64,000 nucleotides of DNA from Microdochium bolleyi. Lineage: Eukaryota > Ascomycota > Sordariomycetes > Xylariales > Microdochiaceae. Below are positions 46,263-57,619 of this stretch, in pieces (position 1 is the stretch's first letter; every line of letters starts with the position of its first letter). The stretch lies in the NCBI GenBank assembly GCA_001566295.1, contig KQ964273.1, positions 62,001-126,000 of the forward strand. Direction: 5' to 3'. Under the pieces are notes generated by a model. That model did not search any database and had not been told where the DNA came from. It saw nothing but the letters and a program-made list of their open reading frames with translations. A program made the position numbers and the translations under genes.

Positions 46263-47728
46263 ATGGCATCCAATACTGCAGAGTCGGCCGGCCGCGACCC
46301 GACCGGCCTCAGCATCGCCATCATCGGCGCCGGTGAGCTCCATCGAGCACACAGACTACATGTTCTCCGGGTGGGCACTCACTGACATCACACATCACTG
46401 TAGGCATGGGCGGCCTCGGCTGTGCCCTAGCCCTGGCCAAGAAGGGCTTCACCGATGTCCAGGTCTACGAGACAGCGTCCAACCTTGGCTTCGTCGGCGC
46501 CGGCATCCAGATGGCCCCCAACCTCGTCCGCATCCTCACCCGCTTGGACTGCTGGGACGCCATCGCCGCCGACTCGACCGAGGTTCATGACGCGAGCATC
46601 AGGGACGGTGCGAGCAACTCGGAGCTGACACATGTCGACATGAGCACCATCCGCCAGACCTACGGCTACCCGCACTGCACCGGCCACCGCGCCTCCCTCG
46701 CCGGCGGGCTCTACCAGGGCTGCCAGAAGGAGCCCGCCATCGCCTTCCACTTTGGCCACTCCCTCGTCAGTGTCGACTCCTTTGGCCCCAGGCCGACCTT
46801 CACCGTCGAGTCCCGCGACACGGGCCGGCGGCAGGTCACCGTCGACGTCCTCGTTGCGGCCGACGGGGTCAAGTCGGTTACTCGCAGCCAGCTCCTCTCC
46901 CAGCTCGGCCTGACTGCCGCGGCCGAACCCACCGGGCAGGCAGCGTACCGCATCATGCTGCCCCGGGATAAGATGGAGGCCGACCCGGACATGATGGCGC
47001 TGCTTGACAGCAACCAGGTCACGCGCTGGATCGGCGAGCGGCGGCACTGGATCGCGTACCCGATCCACGGTCGGCAGATCTACAACATGAGCTCCTGCCA
47101 GCCCGACGTCAACTTTGCCCCGACCCTCTCGGCCACGTACACAACCAAGGGCTCCAAGTCCGCCATGCTCGGTGTCTATGACGACTTCTGCCCGCTGTTG
47201 AAGAAGATGCTCGACCTCGTCCCTGACGGTGAGGTTTGCGAGTGGCGGCTCCATGTCCATAAGCCCCTGCCCACTTGGGTCCACGGCGGTGTCGCCCTGC
47301 TTGGCGACGCGTGCCATCCAACGCTGCCCCATCTGAACCAGGGCGCCGCCATGGCTATCGAGGATGGCGCCGTGTTGGCCGAGGTCCTCGCCCGGGTGCC
47401 CTTGGCTGCCTCGTCATCCGACAGCAGCCCGGAGCAGCAGGTCAGTGCCATCAACAGGGCCCTCCAGGTGTACGAGGAGCTGCGCAAGGAGCGGACGTCA
47501 ACGCTCGTGGACCTGGCGGCGTTCTCGGGGCGGACGCTGCACCTGGGTGAGGGCAAGGCCAAGGAGGAGCGTGATAGGCAGTTCGCCGAGGCGCGCAACA
47601 ACGGGGGCACCGTGCCGGACAAGTGGGCATCGCCCGACGTGCAGAAGATGATCTACACGCATGACTGCATGCAGATTGCGGCCGCCAGCTTCCAGGCACT
47701 GTACGACAAGGCGTCTCCTAGGTTATAG
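46263..47728 (+). CDS. FAD-dependent monooxygenase, salicylate-hydroxylase-like, two exons
   Basis: Exons 46263-46332 and 46404-47728 (GTGAGC donor, TGTAG acceptor) give 464 residues. The splice builds the FAD motif IAIIGAGMGGLG. Further marks are the DG motif (DVLVAADGVKS) and the GD motif (GVALLGDACHPTLPHLNQG), which together define group A aromatic hydroxylases. These use NAD(P)H and oxygen to hydroxylate aromatic acids such as salicylate, often with decarboxylation. No signal or membrane segment is visible, so it is probably cytosolic. The length (464) is slightly above the typical 420-450. It could equally act on another aromatic or in a metabolite pathway. Confidence 0.92.
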
Positions 47729-48095
47729 ATGTGTGCGAGCAGGGTGGGGGATCGTAGCGTTTGGGACACTAGAGTACTTTGAACATGATCGATGCGCAAG
47801 AGTCCAAGGTGAACCGAGACCGGAGCCGCCCCGCGTTGACCGCCCGTAAAAGCGTTCTGCCACCCCCAATCGAGCTGGCCGGGTGCCCCGCACTGCCCCC
47901 GGCTACGGCCGCCCTCGGAGGAAATTCGAGCATGGAGGGGTCCCCGTGCTGTTGCCGTCATCCCAGTTCCAATTGACCCTCCAGCAACTGCTTGCGCTTG
48001 TAATTGCTGGGATTTATTTGGCCGAGTCTATCTCTTTCAAGCTCCAACCTCGAAACAAACCCTCCCGACACATCAACACCACCACATTTGCCATC
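47729..48095. promoter_or_regulatory. Intergenic region before saccharopine reductase
   Basis: This 367-base tandem interval holds the monooxygenase 3' end and the promoter and leader of the LYS9-type gene. The frame of that gene stays open upstream to 47883, but the ATG at 48096 fits the family start. I see no clear TATA box. Confidence 0.45.
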
Positions 48096-49583
48096 ATGTC
48101 GTCGCACAAGGTCCTCATGCTCGGCGCGGGCTTCGTCACGCGCCCAACGCTCGACGTCCTCGCCCAGTCTGGCGTCGCCGTCACCGTCGCCTGCCGCACC
48201 CTCGAGTCCGCAAAGGCCCTGTCGCAGGGTGTCGCCCACACGACGCCCATCTCCCTCGACGTCACCGACGATGCCGCCCTCGACGCCCAGGTCGCCAAGC
48301 ACGACCTCGTCATCTCCCTCATCCCCTACACCTTCCACGCCACCGTCATCAAGTCGGCCATCCGCAACAAGAAGCACGTCGTCACTACTTCGTACGTTTC
48401 GCCGGCCATGCTCGAGCTCGACCAGGCTGCAAAGGACGCAGGCATCACCGTCATGAACGAGATTGGCGTCGACCCGGGCGTCGACCACCTCTACGCCATC
48501 AAGACCATCGAGGAGGTCCACGCAGAGGGCGGCAAGATCCTCTCCTTCCTCTCCTACTGCGGCGGCCTGCCCGCCCCCGAGGACTCAGGCAACCCTCTCG
48601 GCTACAAGTTCTCGTGGTCCCCTCGTGGCGTCCTCCTCGCCCTCCGCAACGCCGCCTCTTTCTACCAGGACGGCAAGCGCGTCGACGTCGATGGGCCCGA
48701 CTTGATGGCTCAGGCAAAGCCTTACCACATCAAGCCCGGCTTCGCCACCGTCGCCTACCCCAACCGCGACTCCACCCCGTACAAGGAGCGCTACAACATC
48801 CCCGAGGCCCAGACCATCATCCGTGGCACTCTCCGCTACGCCGGCTTCCCCGAGTTCGTCAAGGTCCTCGTCGACATTGGCTTCCTCAAGGACGAGCAGC
48901 AGACTTGCTTCGCCCAGGCCGGCGCCTGGAACCAGGTCACCCAGCAGCTCCTCGGCGCTTCCTCCGCCGACGAGGCCGACCTCATCAAGAGCATCGATGC
49001 CAAGACAAACTTCAAGGACCAGCAGCAACGCGAGCACATCCTCGGAGGTCTCCGGTGGCTGGGTCTCTTCTCGTCTGAGCAGGTATGCATCTCCGAGTTG
49101 TTATCCCGTTTGATAGTGGCACCGAATAGTTTCACTGACCAATATGACTGCTGCCACAGACCATCCCCAGAGGCAACCCTCTCGACACCCTCTGCGCCAC
49201 TCTCGAGAAGAAGATGCAGTTCGCCGAGGGCGAGCGCGACATCCTTATGTAAGGCAACCCATACCCCCTGGCTGGAGAGTCTATCTCAAACTAACACCTC
49301 TTCACTCTACAGCCTCCAGCACAAGTTTGGCGTCGAGCTCAAGGACGGCACCCGGCAGACCAGGACCTCGACCCTCATCGAGTACGGCAGCACCGACCCC
49401 AACGGATACTCGGCCATGGCCAAGCTCGTTGGCGTACCCTGTGCCGTCGCTGTGCAGCAGGTCCTCAACGGTACCCTGTCAGAGAAGGGTATCCTGGCTC
49501 CTATGAACGGCAAGATCAATGGCCCCCTCATCAAGGAGCTCAAGGAGAAGTACGGCATCTTCTGCAAGGAGGAGATCATCTGA
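48096..49583 (+). CDS. Saccharopine reductase (saccharopine dehydrogenase, NADP+, L-glutamate-forming; EC 1.5.1.10), three exons
   Basis: Catalyses the penultimate step of the alpha-aminoadipate lysine pathway, joining aminoadipate semialdehyde with glutamate to give saccharopine. Exons 48096-49082, 49160-49248 and 49313-49583 give 448 residues, close to yeast Lys9 (446). The N-terminal Rossmann motif is VLMLGAGFVTRPTLD. Other family blocks are LISLIPYTFH-like (VISLIPYTFHATV), NEIGVDPGVDHLYA and SYCGGLPAPEDSGNPLGYKFSWSPRG. The C-terminus reads LQHKFGVE after the third splice. Donors are GTATGC and GTAAGG. It is expected in the cytosol. Housekeeping gene with strong C-ending codons. Confidence 0.97.
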   Translation: MSSHKVLMLGAGFVTRPTLDVLAQSGVAVTVACRTLESAKALSQGVAHTTPISLDVTDDAALDAQVAKHDLVISLIPYTFHATVIKSAIRNKKHVVTTSYVSPAMLELDQAAKDAGITVMNEIGVDPGVDHLYAIKTIEEVHAEGGKILSFLSYCGGLPAPEDSGNPLGYKFSWSPRGVLLALRNAASFYQDGKRVDVDGPDLMAQAKPYHIKPGFATVAYPNRDSTPYKERYNIPEAQTIIRGTLRYAGFPEFVKVLVDIGFLKDEQQTCFAQAGAWNQVTQQLLGASSADEADLIKSIDAKTNFKDQQQREHILGGLRWLGLFSSEQVCISELLSRLIVAPNSFTDQYDCCHRPSPEATLSTPSAPLSRRRCSSPRASATSLCKATHTPWLESLSQTNTSSLYSLQHKFGVELKDGTRQTRTSTLIEYGSTDPNGYSAMAKLVGVPCAVAVQQVLNGTLSEKGILAPMNGKINGPLIKELKEKYGIFCKEEII

Positions 49584-50430
49584 ACAGAAGAATGCATCTG
49601 CCAGTCGATGTGAGATAAGAACAGGTTGAAAAATAGAATAGGTTAAGGTGGGAAATAGATCAAGGGACATCATTGCACATAAAGGCCCTCGTTTCTTTGC
49701 GACCGAGTTGTCGATCGCACATGGGTGATGGTTGGAGAATACGCATGTGACAAGGGCGAGCTTCACAACCATGGCAATTGTCGGAATATATCACTGTTGC
49801 CACACGGGTCTAGACATCCTCAATGCCCAAGAGAGTTTACATCCCATTTAATGAGTCGCTCAACATGACACGTTGGAAGCTCCTAATCAGAAGAACATTA
49901 TTTCCAGACTGGGGCAGACAATAATGAACCAATGTCTACAGAGCACGACTCTCGCGTGTTCAGTGAATGGAATAGCCCCCGACTCCCCGTAACACCTTTG
50001 TCCCTAAGGCAGAGTACCCGCGTATCGGACCGCTAGCTTTGGGACACGTGGGATCGTGACAGGTCGAGCACGGGAGGAAAATACACTTCCATGTGTGTTA
50101 GCCTTCTGTGCTCTAAGCTGATGGTAGTTGTCCTGGTCGTTTCTTCAAAGACAGCAGCGCCTATGGTCAATCATGAGTCCTCACGCTCGGGAGTCCGTGC
50201 GGATAACATCTCTAGATCTATTGACAGTCGACGATGAATATGTTGCTCTTATGTGTGATGAGAGATCCGTTTGAACAAAGTGTGCAACAAGTGACCTGGC
50301 CTTATTCATGCCCCACGCAAATACCGACACAGTTAGGTTCACCACAAAATTCAGGAATAAATCGAGATATATGCATGTCCCAAATTGAGCGAGCGACACA
50401 GTTTCATTTGATATCTATCCGCTTTCCTGT
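49584..50430. other. Convergent 3' interval
   Basis: About 850 bases between the ends of saccharopine reductase and the HET-domain gene. No supported gene. Confidence 0.5.
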
Positions 50431-52696
50431 TCAGATAATTGTGATACGCGACCACTCTAGCGACCCCAGGCCACCCAGCTCCTGGAGCCAGCACTTCTCC
50501 CAAACTTTACCAGCAAGTGGCACTCTCTCAAGGAGCAGACCCACGAAAGAATACCGCCGGCTGTCGCAAGATGTTCCATCGTCACCCGGGGACTCTCTGA
50601 GCAGCGCCGGGTAGTCCTCCAGCCCCCGAAGCAGTGCGACAACATCCCTGTCGGGATGCAGTTCGTCCAGGAATAAGGCCAACCACCCAAGGCCGTCCTG
50701 CGTAACGATGCAGTTCTTGTTGACGCTCTCGTCTCGCATTCGTCCCCAGACGTTCCGGCCCCTGCTCGAGAAGGTCCGCCCTGCGATTTTGGGTCTGGTC
50801 GGGTCGAGCCCTTTGTCCAGATGTCGGAGTCGCGAGGAGGTGTCCTTGCCCAGGGCCCAGGACGCAAAAGTCTTGCGGATCCACGCCGCCTCCGAGGGTT
50901 CTTTGTGGTGGTCAACTGTGCTCTCCAACATCGAGATCCACGAGGTCATTACGTCTTCTAGCGCCCGCTTTTGCAAACTCGCCGCTGGCCGGAGCACCCC
51001 ACGTATGAAGTGGTGAGCTTCGGAGCGTAGAAATGGCGGGGGCGGCGTGGCCTCGTCATAATACTCCTCCTGGACCTGGACAAGGTTGGTGTTGGTCGTC
51101 ATGGTGGCTGGCTTGCCTAGGACGATGGCATCAAGGGTCATAGCTAAACCTCCTACGGTCTCTGTGAAGATGATCCGATGTCCCCGAGAGCGATCAGGCT
51201 CATGGAAGTGCCAGGGGGCCGGGCTGGTGACCATACTCTGGCAGGTGAAACCGGGCACCCAGCTAGGCAAGCCTCTGGAGCCCGGAGTATTGTTGTCCTT
51301 GCCTCCGCCCTCTCGGTTGTCTCGACCTCCTCTCAGTTGAGTTGCTTGCCGACATATGTTTTGCACCGGGCGGACGCGGGCGAGGAAGGTAATGTCGCCA
51401 GTCTGCTCGGCGATGAAGCGAGCGTAGTGCTGACAGACCAAGACCCAGGGCACCGAATAGTTGATGGTAAGCTCTGATGGCATGGGGTCCGGGAGGGGTA
51501 ACGCTAGGCCGAGGAGGCCGTAGACCATGTCGTGCTCGAGTGTGGGACTGGAATGGCGCGTAGGCAGCCTGGTTCAGTACGTCTGCTAGACGGCGCGCGA
51601 ATGCTGCAGGCGAATTGCCCCGATCATGCTCCGTGATCTCGGTCATCCGGACCGCAGGCTGTGTTCCGTATCTGAACACACGGGCTACCTTGTAGTTCTT
51701 TTTCGACTCTCCAGAGCCGAGTTTGTGGAGCTGATCGCTGATCCTTGACATGGAAATGGCGCAGTTGAGATGCGGAGACCAGGCGCGCCTGTAGCTGAAC
51801 AAGACGAATAGGTGGTGGAATGCAAAGGCGTCGAATAGGTGCGGCCCGAGTACCAGCGCCACGCTGACCTGCGCCGCCACGTACTCCTGAACGATCCAGA
51901 GCCTTCTAAACCACGGCAGGGAGGCGATTGTGAAGATGTTCTGAGCCAGGTCAGCCATCTGCATCTCGGTCAAGCCAAGGCTCTGACGCAGGTGACTCTC
52001 GTTTCCAAGCCACATCGACACCCAAGAGGGCCGCCCCTTGAGCCCAGTGCTCTCTGTGGACTGGCGATCTTGGTCCTTGCTTGCGGGACTCTCCTCCTCC
52101 TTCTGCTCCTTCTGGGCAGAGTCGGTTATGGCAGTGGCCACGTCGAGAGCATGTCCCACTGTGGCCTCGTTGATGCCCGGCGGGACGATGTGCAGAAGCC
52201 ACCCCATCACCTCCTTCGCGGACCCAAAGATATCGAGCATCCGCGGGATCTCGCGCGCCTTTTCTTCGCCATCAGCTTGGTTGACACAGATGGCATCCGC
52301 CCAGAAGAGCCACGGCCGCCGCACACAGAAGATGGTGTCTGTAATGTGCCTGGGGCCGTATCCCCGCCGCGGATCATTGTCGCGCGCCGTGTCGATCGAC
52401 TCCCACGCTCGGCAGCGGCGCAGCGCATGCCACAGGTTCGTGGGGATTTCGAAGCGCTGGCCGTCGAGGATGATGGTCCTCGTGTCTTCCTTTCCCCATA
52501 CGTACGAGATGGCGATGTACTCTGGTACCCGAGGGACACCGCTCGGAGGCAGATGCACTAGCTTGCAGCGGATCGGGCGGTCGTCGCGACGGTGGTGCTG
52601 TGAATCGTCCTGGCCCTCAAGCTTCTGCTCCTCCAAGATGCGGATTAGCCGGATCGAGGGAGGCGCCAGAGGGCGGTACGTGTATGTGCTGTACAT
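50431..52696 (-). CDS. HET-domain (heterokaryon incompatibility) protein, reading frame broken once
   Basis: The ATG at 52696 starts a frame with the full HET domain: YIAISYVWGKEDT, WADAICVNQAD, RIPxML-like REIPRMLDIF and FRRLWIVQEYVAA. It runs to about 51540. The expected next block, DMVYGLLGLALPLPD, lies one frame away and continues to the stop at 50431, ending with RRYSFVGLLLERVP, a shortened version of the usual C-terminal VG-x-x-YVHG element. Two explanations fit. A 46-base intron (GTACTG...CTCGAG) would join RRLAD to HDMVYGLLGLA, or one extra base near 51545 is a real or sequencing frameshift. Corrected length would be about 739-755 residues. HET proteins trigger cell death on fusion of unlike hyphae. 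It may be a pseudogene. Confidence 0.78.
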
Positions 52697-53455
52697 CGAA
52701 TCCGGTAAGACGGCGTTGCCGTATAATGGTGGTGGTCGCGCCGAGTGACTGATGCATGGACGGCCAGGACATGACAATGGGCTCGCAGCGACTTTTGGGC
52801 AGGATGCGACGACTCGACGGTGGCTACTACCTAGGTGCCTAGGTAGCCACTCGACCACGCAGGCTGTGTCGTTGAATGCGCCTGATAGGCGACGTTTGGG
52901 CATTAGGCAGACTGCGAGCTGAACCTGGGATCTGCGCGCTCTCCTCAGCCCCAGCCCTCCCCTGTCGCGCGATGCCAAGCTCGAGTCGACGGCCTGCATC
53001 GCTCTTGGAAGTCGCGGTCGGCGACTGCGTTGATCATGAATGCCCGCCTGGACGTCTGTTATAGAGCCCGTATAGTCTGCAGAATCAGGCTAGTGTCGTC
53101 TGTCGACTCTTTGCTGCATTCTGATTCGTGCCTCCAGCCGGCCCAAAACAGCTACGAGTAAGCATAATAGCCACGCGGCGAACCGTCGCCCGGAGCCAGC
53201 ATGAGTTTGAGCTCTCGTGCCATTCTTGCCGAAGTCGAGAGTTGTTGTGGTTGGCGAAATGATCCGCACACAGGTCGAGTCTACCGAGAGACCTGGTGCT
53301 CCTTGAGGATAACTGAGCCATGTAAGGATAGCCCATCTGTCGAGATTCCGCGTCGCAAGCCTTGCGGGCTCTGGAGGACTGTGGTCATGTCTTCAGGCGT
53401 GCTGGATCTCATCTTCGGCTATATCGTCGGCTTCTGTGTCATTGTCGTCATCCGC
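52697..53455. other. Upstream region of the HET gene
   Basis: No gene is supported. A strong imperfect hairpin (52819-52850) lies about 120-155 bases upstream of the HET start codon. Confidence 0.5.
52827..52846. repeat. Palindrome upstream of the HET gene
   Basis: CTACCTAGG and its exact inverse CCTAGGTAG are separated by two bases. Including flanking GTGG and CCAC, the arms extend to 13 bases with a 3-base CTA bulge on the left side (52819-52850). Confidence 0.8.
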
Positions 53456-53501
53456 GTCGTTGTCGTTGTCGTTGTCGTTGTCATTATCATCATCATCATC
53501 A
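53456..53501 (+). repeat. Microsatellite (GTCGTT)4 followed by ATC repeats
   Basis: Four exact GTCGTT units are followed by a GTCATT and an ATC run. The repeat is open in several frames, which explains the Val/Ile- and Ser-rich short frames there. Confidence 0.85.
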
Positions 53502-56043
53502 GCGAGATGGGACCTCGTCGCCCTGTGCGACCATGAATGCAAGGCTGCGATAATGCGTCTAGTCAACATACGGAGACTGGCAACTGGGGACATTCGTGTT
53601 TGGCACAGGCTCGGAACTGGCACACGCCGCATAATCGGTAACTCCTGGCAAGAACTGCACGTCATGGGGCCGGTGAGTCCTACCTCTCTATCTGCAGCTG
53701 CGTCGACGGTGAGATGGGCTGCATCGCCCAGACAGGGGCACTCGGACTCATCACGCGACGCTTCCTGGCCTGGCCATGCCAGACGGCCTTTGTAGGCCGC
53801 ATCTCAACGAACACTGACATCTGCCGCTACCGCGGGCGGAGACGGTCATCCTGATAGCCATGTCGTGAGTCTTGGACATAAGCCGAGATGTGTATCGCAA
53901 GGGCTAACAGTCGTTATCGTGACCACTCTGGACACAGTCGACAGTCGAGCCGGCCTCATTGCTCAGCTGCAACATGTGTCTCAAATGCGATCCAAGATCT
54001 CGCCGTCCCGGACGTGAAGATCTGATGGCTGGCAAGAGCTTGCGCGTCTGCCAATATCTAACAACGGCGCCTCCGCTGCTCGTTGCAGCTCTGGTATGTT
54101 CCTTGGTTCTTCAGGGATTGTCGTGGTGGGTTTTTCGGTTTTGCTTCTGCTGAGGACAGCAATCACGCAATCCATGTCTCAATACTGGATATGAAGACAC
54201 TGGGCGGCCGGTACTGTCGTATTTGTGTCATCGTTCCAGGGCAGCGACGAAGTGCGAGGCCATGTTTTGTGATCATGTTGTCGGTCTGATTGGAGAGCGT
54301 GGAACGTGTTGTCGAGCGAGGACTTGCGCCGGGTGGCAGAAGGCACGGTGTGTGAGGTTGAAGCGGACGCGTAATAGGAATTGGGAAGGCTGAGAAAGAA
54401 AGCGTGTCTGGAAACTCCAGATCAAATGCCAGCAAGGACCGGGGTTCTTTGGGCAAGAAGGCTTGAACCTGGCCGAGTGATTGTCCACGAAACTCTAGCA
54501 GGCTGTCCCTGCTGTCCGAGCTAAAGACACCAGCAGCAGTCCCTCACAAACGACCTCGCAATGGGTCGCATGATTCATTGGTTCTGCCCCAACATAACGC
54601 GTTCACAGCACGCACCGGATCGGAATGACTTGGGTGGAAGTGTCGAAGGGAGATGGTTGCAGGCTTGGAAACAGCACGTTTCCTTGCGCTACACGAAATG
54701 AGATGGTCGAGGCTGGGTGCTTTACCATATTTACCAGATCTATTACGGAGGCTTGGCTAGCAGCCGCGACGTGACCAGTTCTCAGTTCAGTTTTGCTCGC
54801 AGCATGGACAGTAAGATCGTCCCCGATGTGACAACGCCTCGCCTCACTTGCCCCATGAGGGTCTGAGTTTCCGGCAAACACCCGTGGCGCCTTTCAAACA
54901 CGGCCACACTCGGCGATCGGCAAGCGACGGCCAGAGATTCTTTCCAAAAAGCAGCACAGACCTAAGCAAACAAGATAAAGAGGGTTCAGGGTTCAGAAAG
55001 ACCACCGCTAGTGTGGTAGCTAAGCTCAATAAAACCTCCATGGAGCACTCCCGTGGTCACAAGGCCAGCGATTGTCTTGAGAACACAAGCGTTCTGGAGA
55101 TAGTGTATCATGCACTTCTTTCGGATAGTTTGTCTCAATATGGGGGAGCTTCTTTCCCTGAGGCTCTCGCAGACTAACCATTTCTTCACACGATCTCACG
55201 AAGCTCACCTCCTTCGGCCCTTCGGGGGAACTTGGCAGTTTTACAAAAGTCTCGGGAAAAGCCGTTTGCTTCGGGCAGCTATGCATAGACTGTCTAGGCC
55301 TAAGCCCACCTGGTCTTACATATCCAGATCTGCAGAAGTCTCCATCACCCGATCCCATCAAAGCGGAGCTTGCGTACATAACGATCTTGAGCCAGCTGAC
55401 GAGGCGCTGGTCCATCGATGCAACGGAGCCACGCTAAACCGAAATCTGGTGAGCTTGACGACTGGCACGATCTCGGCACACCGGGGCTGGTTTGACCCGA
55501 GTCCGGGGAAGTCGAGTGAAGAGGCAAAGTCCGAGATGGCGCAAAGTGGCGTCGGCCAATGTCCGCTAGAAATTGTCCGGATTGTTTGGTTGTCCATGGA
55601 ATCCTGTTAAGTAGACTAATGGCGCCTTGTAGTTGACACATCAAGACTACAGAGCAGCAATATGTCTCAAGCCACGACCTTCTAGTGTCTCAATGGTCTA
55701 GATCTGCGACAACAAAGTCTGCGCTCAAGATCTCGAAAAGAGCACGCAAGGGCTGAGGCCTGGTCACATTGTGCGGCTGGGCTGGCGGGCAGCTCTCAAA
55801 GTCAAACCACCCTTGTTGGTCCGACTTGATTGGAGGGTCCTGCCCCGACTTCCGTCAGTATCCCATCATACCAAGGATGAGGTGCAGATCACCGGGCTAA
55901 TTTGCGTACCTAGTAGCAGGTCCACGGATAAATTACTCCCTCCGAGACCGCCGGTAGCAATTAATGGACGACCAGGACGGGACGGCACTGCACACCACAG
56001 GACAACTAGACCCGGACGGGACAATGCGCTTGAAGCCACTCAG

Positions 56044-56111
56044 CGGCAAACAAAATAAACCGGCCATCTCATCAGCAGATCTCCGACACGACTGCCCGGT
56101 TTATTTTGCCG
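56044..56111. repeat. Inverted repeat with 32-base loop
   Basis: Right arm 56096-56111 (CCGGTTTATTTTGCCG) is the inverse of left arm 56044-56063, which carries four additional bases (ACAA) in its middle. Confidence 0.75.
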
Positions 56112-56450
56112 ACCACCTCGGGCCCCCCTGTCCCGTGATACTGGCTCTGTGCCCGTTCGGGCATGTGGGTGTAAAGCCGGTAAGGATGCTGGCGCACGGG
56201 GACACGCCGTGCCCAGGCACAAACTATGACATACCTGGTCGCACGGCAGTGGCGCATCTCCTCGGCCTTGCTGCTGTGCGTGAGTCGTGGCCAACCAACA
56301 AGCGCCTGCAAAAGTGCCTTGATTCAGCCACTCCTTTTGAGCCCGGACGGGGCTCTTCAGAGCTGGCACTGCCCTGCTTGCATTGCATTCCAGCACGAAA
56401 AATTTGACCCTTTCGGAGCTCAAGCTCCTGCCGCGCTCTACCTGTCTTGT

Positions 56451-56470
56451 CTTTTCTTTTCTTTTCTTTT
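56451..56470 (+). repeat. Microsatellite (CTTTT)4
   Basis: Four exact pentanucleotide units, followed by CTGCAG. Confidence 0.85.
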
Positions 56471-57619
56471 CTGCAGCCTCCTCGCTGGAATGGGACCCCA
56501 ACTCATTTGTGACCGCCCCTAGTGTGTACGTTCCACACGAGATGGCGCTCAGAGATGAGTCCTCTCCTCGCAAGTGAAGAGGCCATCCGAGGGAGAGCTA
56601 GCCATGGGCGGCCCACATAGACTCCGAATGCGTGACCAGCCTGCGAGTTTTGCACTTAGGACAGAGCAGTATCGCGGCCTGCCCGTACGACGTACATGTA
56701 TCCTCAGCTTTAGCGTCCAGAGCCTATGCCCCTTGTGGGTGTGTGGAAAACATCGAGCTCTGCCATTTGCTGCCAAGAGGGGCTCGAGGTGGTCCCCTAC
56801 TCGTGTGGCGGCGACCTTGGCCATGGTTCCAGATGGCTCTAGTCAGGACGTTAACATCCGAGCCGGGCCTGCCGGGCCTGCCCGGAGCTGCCGAGCCTGC
56901 CTCGCTCTCTGCCGACAGTTGAGACTTTATGGGCCTTGGCGGCCCGAAGACTGCCTGAAAGCGACAATGATTGCTTGTGCGGGCCTTGCATCATCTCTTT
57001 GGTGGCACTCTGTGTCTCTGAGAAGACTGGCGCAGGCCCAGATGCCGTCCCCCACAGTGTCTTGGGCTTTGGGCTTGCCGCCTGGCTGCCCGTCCCATCT
57101 CGGCCAGCCGCCAGCTCAGGGGGCCAGGGGCGGGTGTCCTGGCTCCATCATATCGGAGGGATACTTCCTTGGCCACAGTTGCGGCAGCCACCACTGCCAA
57201 CTGATTAGCCTGCGGCAGGGCCGCTGTTGGTTCTGCACATCACCGGGCGGCACATCCTTCCTCCTGCAAGGCCCCCGAGTTACTTGTCCTCGACATCCCA
57301 TCATTAAATTTTCTTGCACCATGTAGCTCGCCGCCTTCGCCCCGGTTTCCATGCCTCCCTCCTTCTCCTTCAAAGCTAGCGGCTGCTGCCGTTCTCCTCG
57401 TCCTCCTAGCCATGCCCCGTTTGAGCACGACTGACTGAATCGGGCTCTGTCGTCAGCAACCTCTTCCTCGTTGGCACGTCTCGCTGCTGCCATCTCGACC
57501 TCGGCTTCGTCTCCCTGGTCGACGTCTCGAGTCCCCGCACTCCTTTGCTGCCGTAGTGCTACTACCAGAGACATGTATGTCAACACCACCGACGCGACCT
57601 GCGAAAACCCCCGGTCCTG

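Larger units (their letters stand above)
53502..57619. other. 4.1 kb without a supported gene
   Basis: Overlapping frames on both strands, none with a motif. The longest (56574-57326, plus, 250 codons) is Cys/Arg/Pro-rich and looks like GC-rich noise. Repeats inside: a 16-base inverted repeat (56044-56111) and (CTTTT)4 (56451-56470). The last few hundred bases are the promoter and leader of the Zn2Cys6 gene. Confidence 0.45.

Noticed and set aside
46427..47332. 301-codon minus-strand frame
   Set aside because: It is the antisense shadow of the FAD monooxygenase.
56574..57326. 250-codon plus-strand open frame
   Set aside because: No motif, Cys/Arg/Pro-rich, and opposed by a minus-strand frame of similar quality; consistent with GC-rich non-coding DNA.
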